Translations under genes and position numbers: made by a program
The notes under the pieces: generated by a model
What the model was told of the DNA's origin: nothing
The model's database searches: none
What the model saw: the letters and a program-made list of their open reading frames with translations, nothing else
Shown: piece after piece, positions 59,100 through 64,000 of the stretch
How the letters are laid out: each line of letters starts with the position of its first letter
How positions within the stretch are numbered: the first letter of the stretch is position 1
Assembly (NCBI RefSeq): GCF_900460535.1
Contig: NZ_UHIL01000001.1
Location: 806,001 to 870,000, forward strand
Source: Vibrio parahaemolyticus
Lineage (GTDB): Bacteria > Pseudomonadota > Gammaproteobacteria > Enterobacterales > Vibrionaceae
Length of the DNA stretch: 64,000 bases
Reading direction: 5' to 3'

Positions 59100-59462
59100 A
59101 TGACGAATTTTAATGAAAGGTTTAATAACGCTATTGACATGGTAAAATTGGAGAAAGCTGTAGAATTATCAAAAAGAGATAGTAGATTCAAGGAAATATT
59201 TAATATTATTTTTTTGAAATGCAAAACTGTGGGGTTCATTGATGATGTTGATAGGAAAAACAATACTTATAAATATAAATGGTTATCTATAGTTATTGAT
59301 ATTCATCTTACTGCAATGATGTTGACGGACTTACTCGATGAGAATGATATACCTATGGATTCGGATATGATTAGAGAAGATAATTTCATAAAGGCTAACC
59401 AAATTCTCGAGAATATAATTCTTTATTTGGTGGCATCAGTGCCAAAACTAAATGGCAAATAG
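59100..59462 (+). CDS. Small acidic protein of unknown function
   Basis: The 120-residue product (MTNFNERFNNAIDMVKLEKAVE at the start) is helical and rich in Asp, Asn and Ile. It contains the hydrophobic segment LSIVIDIHLTAMMLTDLL and a second, ILENIILYLVASV, but no helix-turn-helix or metal motif. Base composition is AT-rich, as for the rest of the island. The ATG is 42 bp after the 19-bp palindrome, with no strong Shine-Dalgarno. No function can be assigned. It could be a regulator, an excision factor or a cassette accessory. Confidence 0.6.
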   Translation: MTNFNERFNNAIDMVKLEKAVELSKRDSRFKEIFNIIFLKCKTVGFIDDVDRKNNTYKYKWLSIVIDIHLTAMMLTDLLDENDIPMDSDMIREDNFIKANQILENIILYLVASVPKLNGK

Positions 59463-59521
59463 TTTTATCTATTAATTATTGTGTGATTTTTTATGAACTG
59501 ATGTGGTAGTATATTTAAATT

Positions 59522-59555
59522 AGAGAGGTATCTATATGGAATAGGTATCCTCTCT
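59522..59555 (-). terminator. Possible terminator of the cassette
   Basis: AGAGAGG pairs with CCTCTCT across about 20 bases, 28 bp after the stop of the minus-strand cassette gene. The T tract is weak. Confidence 0.4.
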
Positions 59556-59582
59556 ACATTATTAAATAAAAACACTAGATAG

Positions 59583-60677
59583 CTAGCTATCTACATCTAT
59601 TTTTCTTTCAGCGGGGACTTCTAGTATCTCTGTATTAGCTTTCGGCATATGTAATTCTAGTTTTTCTAGCTGTTTATCTGCTTTGTTTACCTTGATTCTT
59701 TCCAATATAGCATCTCGAATTTTATGACGTGTATCCAAATCTAGAATCCCATCTATGCCCATTAATTTATTCCCAAATAACATACTATATGCTACGAATG
59801 TTGGTGCTATCCAGCTGTATTGTTCTACAGCACTAGACATTACTGTCCAGATGTCACCCGGTGAATTGAATTGAGCTTTAGTAGTTACAGTGAGTTTGTC
59901 GTTTTCTAGATATTCATCAAATATCTCTTCAAAATTGTTAATGTCAAAGTCACTGTTGAACTCTTTTCCAATAATCTCAATTTCATTCATTAGCTTTAGA
60001 AGACTCATGACTGAGTAGTTACTGATAGCTTGCTCAGACCTTATCTTAATAGAAAGATATAGGCTTCCATTAGCCTTGAATGCGGGAAAAATTGAATGGT
60101 GAAGAGCCTGCCAATGTTCATCTAAGCTAGTTACAGTCTGTCTTGCGCGGAGGGCTTGTGAAAGACCATATGGTAGGTTCCTTCTCCGAATAATCGGTCC
60201 CCAATTTACGTTTCTGCGAAGATGTTTAGTCATTTTGACTTCATAATCGCCGTTTTGATAGTCCACAACGAGTGGTTCGGTTCTAATATATGGAGAGCTA
60301 GTAATCACTCCATAGCGAATACCAATTTTACCAACCGTAATTACCCAGTCGCCAACTTCCATTTCATAGATGAAGCGTATGGCTTGGTTTATTTGACTAT
60401 AAGCTTTTGTCTTAGCTTTTTTATTCTTTTGATCTATGAGTTTCATGTATCTATCTCTAAGATCATCGGAATCTAAGATGAATTCATTAACATCACATTC
60501 ATCTAATTTAAGTTTATCTAAATGCCCTAGAGCAATGACATTATACATTGTAAAGTGATCAAAATATTTACCTGAATCAGATCGAACAAGCCAGTATCTC
60601 CTATTGGCTGGTACTTCAAAAATTCCATTGAGGTCTTGATTTTCAGTTTCTTCCGGTGGTAAAGAATTATTTGTCAT
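59583..60677 (-). CDS. Cassette protein with an Mrr/EVE-like N-terminal domain
   Basis: The ATG at 60677 follows GGAGATATGC and gives 364 residues; the frame begins six codons earlier without support. Residues about 27-160 (RRYWLVRSDSGKYFDHFTMYNVIALGHL ... VGDWVITVGKIGIRYGVI) resemble the N-terminal PUA/EVE-like domain found on Mrr-type and other modification-dependent restriction proteins, which can read altered bases. The rest (about 170-364) is not recognised and shows no nuclease motif. The nuclease gene lies upstream on the same strand with a 157-bp gap. A sensor/effector pair is inferred. Confidence 0.65.
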   Translation of the reverse strand: MTNNSLPPEETENQDLNGIFEVPANRRYWLVRSDSGKYFDHFTMYNVIALGHLDKLKLDECDVNEFILDSDDLRDRYMKLIDQKNKKAKTKAYSQINQAIRFIYEMEVGDWVITVGKIGIRYGVITSSPYIRTEPLVVDYQNGDYEVKMTKHLRRNVNWGPIIRRRNLPYGLSQALRARQTVTSLDEHWQALHHSIFPAFKANGSLYLSIKIRSEQAISNYSVMSLLKLMNEIEIIGKEFNSDFDINNFEEIFDEYLENDKLTVTTKAQFNSPGDIWTVMSSAVEQYSWIAPTFVAYSMLFGNKLMGIDGILDLDTRHKIRDAILERIKVNKADKQLEKLELHMPKANTEILEVPAERKIDVDS

Positions 60678-60834
60678 GCATATCTCCATAAACATTAATA
60701 TTGGAGTTACTTAAACTAGGTATAAATAAAGTAGTTACCAATATTCAGATTTATATAAATGTCTTGTCATTTGGTTTTTACTATATTTTACGAATATAGA
60801 TTAGAGGCTTTTATCTTAGTTTTATTGAAACAAA

Positions 60835-62252
60835 TTACTTTCTCTTACTAGCGGAAATTTTTTTAGTAGCATCGATTACAACTATATCAGAAGCGGGCTC
60901 TCCATTTTTTATCCTACGTTCTCTAATGTCATTAATCTGCTTTAATTTTTTCCCTAGGTCACCATAATTCATCACTACGAATATACCATAGTTAGTTTTT
61001 GAAGCATCTTTGTAGATTTCTAATTGCGTTTCATAACCATGTTTGACTGTTCCTGTTGATCGTTTCATCTCCACTAATACTTTTGCTTTGTAACCAATAG
61101 AAAATTTGAAATCGATTGGCCCTCCACCCATGTTTGCTTCTGGAGATACATCTACATTATTTGCAGAACAAAAACAGTCAGCTATAGCAAAATACATTAA
61201 CTGTGCTGCCCTTTCTTTTTTGGGTTTGTCGTCAATCCACAGTTCTTCCCATAAATTTCCGTTTTCTACATGGTGTTTAAAGTGTGCAATAGTCAATAGA
61301 ACAAGTTTTTTTAAGTTGTCAGGACTTTGATAAATATTTGGTATATCTTTAAATATGTACTGTGTTTGATCTCCTCGAAGAATTTGACGCAGTTTGTAGT
61401 AACCTAGGGCGTCTTCATTGACATTATAATTATCTGCATTTTCCTTAATTGAATCTAAAAAATGTTGGAAAGTATCAGAAGAACCTAGAGCAGCATCTCT
61501 TAGTGCTGCTTTTCGTTGAGTTACCGTTGGTCTTGCGATATTTGCAAGATACTTGTTTACCCTGTCACGGATTTCTTTGTTTTGAAGCACTGCTGATTCT
61601 ATGTCTGACCAGTCATTTGCTATCGGAAGATCCCTTACTATATCTTGTGGGACTAAGACTACAAATGCGCCTTTATATACGGGAAGTTCAATTCCGTTGG
61701 ATATGTTAGATGGTTGTGTTGGAATATTATGTTCGGAGCAAAATTTTTGAGTGACGATTGCTAGGCTGTCTAAAATAACTCTTGTCGTAAAATCACTTAT
61801 GGTATCTGGGCCTACATTTTCTTCAAAAAATCCCATTAGCGAAACCATCTCGGGATCTTTAGCTCCTAGATCAACAATTTCTTTGGCTGTGCGCATCATT
61901 TTTTCTTTTATGTCGTCAGGCCTAGAGCTACCACTACGACTACTTCCTCCATACCCTAACCCTGTTTGAGCTGGTTCTCTCAAGTCGAGCAAGTTACGTG
62001 CTGCTTTCCATGCTGCATCACCTTCTTTCTCTGAGATGGTTAAAAGTCGTACATAGTTGGAAAATGATGACAAAAATGGGTATATCCGTTTTTGCTGATC
62101 TCTTCAAAACGAGATTTCTTTAGAAGAACAGGATCAATGAATAGTTGAGTGTCTACGTTCAAGAACGGGTCAATTAATCCTGCGTCATGCAGCTTGATCT
62201 CGTCTATATGAAAGTGCGCTGAAAACAGAAGCGGTTTCGTAATTTTAGCCAT
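60835..62252 (-). CDS. PD-(D/E)XK nuclease of the RecB/Cas4 type, frame broken at a T run
   Basis: The reading frame starts at ATG 62252 (MAKITKPLLFSAHFHIDEIK), runs 60 codons to THF, then falls out of frame and stops near 62040. The remaining 412 codons continue in the -1 frame from about 62073. The break is at a run of five T (plus strand A at about 62072-62076); six T would give THFLSSFSNYV and a 472-residue protein. The C-terminal region shows nuclease motifs: SPEANMGGGPIDF (Asp), VLVEMKRS (ExK) and QLEIY (QxxxY, as in RecB and Cas4). A Gly/Ser-rich linker lies near residue 100. It is mutation, sequencing error or programmed -1 shifting. Confidence 0.75.
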
Positions 62253-62371
62253 CTTTTATACGCCGTTGAGGAGGGTAGAATTTGTTAACTTCCCAAATAT
62301 CGAACAATTAACACCCAATTGTTGTGTAGATGATAATCGAATTGTTGATATGAAACCATGTTAGTTGTGCA

Positions 62372-62497
62372 ATGGCTCCAGATTTTTTGATGGTTGTCAA
62401 AAGAAGTATTGGCTGATTTGAAGATTAGTTGTAAGGCTTTCTAGGATTTTAGGAGCCATGCAAGCAAAAGTCTTCGACCTTCTAACCTCCATGGCTC
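62372..62497. other. Noncoding gap with GAGCCAT/ATGGCTC repeats
   Basis: The 251-bp gap between the cassette and the right recombinase carries ATGGCTCC (62372), GGAGCCATG (62452) and CATGGCTC (62490). The last two can pair around a smaller AAAGTC/GACCTT hairpin, just past the recombinase stop on the minus strand. It could terminate that transcript or be a small RNA. No gene is seen. Confidence 0.35.
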
Positions 62498-62503
62498 TAA
62501 TAC

Positions 62504-63769
62504 TTAAAGTAAATAAATGTTGTTGATTACCTTTTGCAATTTTTTGATGCTAACTGATTTACCGTATCTGTCATACGTAATACTGTTTTGTGCGTGTCCT
62601 AACAGCTCTGCCGCAAGTAAAGATGACACCTCAGCGTTTTTGAGTTGTGTTGCCACTGTATGACGGAATGAGTGGAAATCGTGGCCACGGCCAAAGCCAA
62701 GTTTAGTCTTAAAGCGTCCGAACCACTTGGAAGCAGCTGTGCCAAAGCCATCACGTTCCTCTTTAAGAGCTGGGAACACACGTTCGTGTTGCACGCTATT
62801 GATATATTCGATAAACCCGAGCTCCAACAGCTTTTCATGAATAGGGATTAGTCTGCGGCTAGTATTGTTTTTGAGCCTTTGTCCCTTGAGCTTGTCATCA
62901 ATGTTGATGACCCATATTCCATCTTTTTTATATATATCTTGGCGGTATAGTTGGCATAGCTCGTTTAAACGTGCACCAGTGAATAGGCCCAGAAGTGGTA
63001 ACCAGTAGTAATGGGGGTGCTTATATTTTTTATGTGTATGGATTTCTGTGCTAAATACTATTTTTAAGTCAGCATGGCTATAAGCTTTTTTGGCTTCACT
63101 ATCCTTGCGAGTTTTCTTGAATCTCATGCTTTTAAATGGATTTATGTCCGTCATTTCCATCTGTAAACACCACTCAAAAAACGACGAACATTTTTGAATG
63201 TAATCTTTGACGCTCTCGGCGCTTAGGGTAGGGAGTTTATGTTTTTTATTAGCTTCTATTAGCTGTTTGCCTTTCATCCCATCAAATTGTTTATGCTTGG
63301 TTGCATTGATTGGATATTGGCCCAACAAGGTACGGACTTCTTCTGCTTGAAGTCTACGAATTTCTTTTATGCTTTTGGCTTTTAGCAGTGCGAGTACGAT
63401 ATGACATTTCGCATAAGCCATATCAATTGTCTTTTGGTTAACGAGGTCTTTTTTGGAGTCTCGGTACATTTCGAGGCATTTGAAAGGATTAAGTGATGCC
63501 GTTTCTGTCTTCGAAACTAAAATTGCAGGTAATGCAGGTTTCGCTGGCTCATGTGATGCCACATTAGAAGGAGTTAGAGGTTGGTTGTTCTGAATTGAAA
63601 TACGAATTTCTAGCTCAAGTTGCAACGCCTTTACAATAGCTGACTGCTTATCGGACGTGCGAAGAGATCGTTTGATTTCATATCGATTGCTGAAGAGATG
63701 TCGATGCGCCACTGGAATCTGGTAGCGGAATTGCCAAATACCACTTTTTGAAATCTGCAGGTTTCGCAT
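62504..63769 (-). CDS. Tyrosine recombinase adjacent to the tmRNA attachment site
   Basis: This 421-residue integrase most likely inserted the island, since its start is 86 bp from the right attachment repeat. An N-terminal domain (MRNLQISKSGIWQFRYQIPVAHR, DUF6538-like) precedes a core-binding domain (about 95-215) and the catalytic domain. Catalytic residues are R267 (FTGARLNELCQLY), a Lys near LKGQRLKN, H366 and R369 (FHSFRHTV), H392 (LLGHAQN) and Tyr in ITYDRYGKSVS (Y399 or Y402). Arm-site repeats overlap its promoter, so it probably represses itself. Confidence 0.93.
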   Translation of the reverse strand: MRNLQISKSGIWQFRYQIPVAHRHLFSNRYEIKRSLRTSDKQSAIVKALQLELEIRISIQNNQPLTPSNVASHEPAKPALPAILVSKTETASLNPFKCLEMYRDSKKDLVNQKTIDMAYAKCHIVLALLKAKSIKEIRRLQAEEVRTLLGQYPINATKHKQFDGMKGKQLIEANKKHKLPTLSAESVKDYIQKCSSFFEWCLQMEMTDINPFKSMRFKKTRKDSEAKKAYSHADLKIVFSTEIHTHKKYKHPHYYWLPLLGLFTGARLNELCQLYRQDIYKKDGIWVINIDDKLKGQRLKNNTSRRLIPIHEKLLELGFIEYINSVQHERVFPALKEERDGFGTAASKWFGRFKTKLGFGRGHDFHSFRHTVATQLKNAEVSSLLAAELLGHAQNSITYDRYGKSVSIKKLQKVINNIYLL

Positions 63770-63770
63770 G

Positions 63771-63796
63771 TTTCAGTACCTTGTTTTAGTACCAAA
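63771..63796 (+). repeat. Right pair of putative integrase arm sites
   Basis: TTTCAGTACC (63771-63780) and TTTTAGTACC (63784-63793) repeat the left-end pair with the same 13-bp spacing and orientation. They touch the recombinase start codon. Confidence 0.55.
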
Positions 63797-63801
63797 CAGC
63801 C

Positions 63802-63843
63802 AAAAAAAAGACCGAATCAACGAAAATTCGTTTAGATTCAGTC
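63802..63843 (-). terminator. Island-borne terminator behind the tmRNA gene
   Basis: On the minus strand GACTGAATCTAAACG pairs, with a small bulge, to CGTTGATTCGGTC around TTCGTT-type loop sequence and is followed by TTTTTTTT (plus-strand A run 63802-63809). It lies between the tmRNA 3' end and the recombinase gene, inside the island. Confidence 0.85.
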
Positions 63844-63854
63844 TCTTATAGTGA

Positions 63855-63874
63855 TTGGTGGAGCTGGCGGGAGT
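63855..63874. repeat. Right attachment repeat at the tmRNA 3' end
   Basis: TTGGTGGAGCTGGCGGGAGT is the intact tmRNA copy; TGG at 63856 is the complement of the terminal CCA. Its twin is at 54621-54640. Confidence 0.9.
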
Positions 63875-64000
63875 TGAACCCGCGTCCGAAAACCTTTCAT
63901 CATTGGTACTACATGCTTAGTCGATCTTTAAATTCACCATCCACCTGCGAACCGACACGCTAATGAATGACTATCCTGAATTATAATTCGCCGTTCATCT
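63856..64000 (-). ncRNA. ssrA: tmRNA, 3' part, cut by the window edge
   Basis: tmRNA rescues stalled ribosomes, acting as a tRNA-Ala mimic and as a template for a degradation tag. On the minus strand the visible 145 bases end in GGGTTCAACTCCCGCCAGCTCCACCA, giving the T-arm, acceptor stem and CCA. Before it come GTAGTACCAATGATGAAAGG and GGACGCG, typical of Vibrio tmRNA. The tag codons and 5' half lie beyond base 64000. The insertion leaves the RNA 3' end intact. Confidence 0.9.

Larger units (their letters stand above)
54621..63874. mobile_element. Integrative element in ssrA (tmRNA), about 9.2 kb
   Basis: The region is bounded by a 20-bp direct repeat of the tmRNA 3' end. It is visibly richer in A and T than the chromosome on its left and carries a tyrosine recombinase gene at each end pointing inward. 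Between them are a DUF3987-type ATPase, an HxH protein that may be a relaxase or replication protein, a small unknown gene and a two-gene cassette with a PD-(D/E)XK nuclease. No capsid, tail, conjugation or type IV secretion gene is present, so it would need help to move. tmRNA is a frequent island target in Vibrio. Confidence 0.9.

Overview
The window is a Vibrio-type gammaproteobacterial chromosome segment, most like the V. parahaemolyticus/alginolyticus/harveyi group. This is judged from gene order and protein sequence by eye; no database search was possible. About 53 kb is core or near-core chromosome. The last 9.2 kb is an AT-rich integrative element inserted in the 3' end of the tmRNA gene ssrA, which lies on the minus strand and runs off the right edge.

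Region 1 (0-25.9 kb) is housekeeping: queA-tgt (queuosine), yajC-secD-secF (Sec accessory translocase), suhB, trmJ, the complete isc operon (iscR-S-U-A-hscB-hscA-fdx-iscX) behind two tandem IscR-type sites, pepB, ndk, rlmN, then rodZ-ispG-hisS-yfgM-bamB-der, an AlaX-like tRNA-editing protein and the yfgJ zinc ribbon. Region 2 (25.9-30.6 kb) is xseA divergent from guaB-guaA, as in E. coli.

Region 3 (30.7-54 kb) is metabolic and accessory. It holds an NhaC-type antiporter, a secreted GH19 chitinase with carbohydrate-binding modules, an acetate transporter, a periplasmic HAD phosphatase, an alanine:cation symporter broken by a 7-bp tandem duplication, and dadA with a divergent LysR regulator. 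Next come a signal-peptide protein paired with a class-3 lipase (possibly an immunity/effector pair), an amidohydrolase lipoprotein, a metY-type sulfhydrylase, and an aminotransferase/BKACE pair. The region ends with an NhaC-superfamily transporter behind a clear MetJ operator (candidate methionine transporter MetT), DedA, a GNAT-nitrilase fusion, another LysR regulator and an outer-membrane beta-barrel protein. A decayed class-3 lipase fragment lies between that barrel gene and the island.

Region 4 (54.62-63.87 kb) is the island, bounded by a 20-bp direct repeat of the tmRNA 3' end. It carries two inward-facing tyrosine recombinases at its ends, a DUF3987/YfjI-like ATPase behind two palindromic 23-bp repeats, a protein with a relaxase-like H..D..HxH pattern, a small unknown gene and a two-gene cassette. 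One cassette gene encodes a protein with an N-terminal domain resembling the modified-DNA-reader domain of Mrr-type enzymes. The other encodes a RecB/Cas4-like PD-(D/E)XK nuclease whose frame is broken at a run of five T. This cassette is the best candidate here for an undescribed anti-phage or anti-DNA system. The island also supplies a new strong terminator directly behind the tmRNA gene, while the presumed original tmRNA terminator is stranded on the far side. Paired 10-bp repeats with identical 13-bp spacing at both ends look like integrase arm-binding sites.
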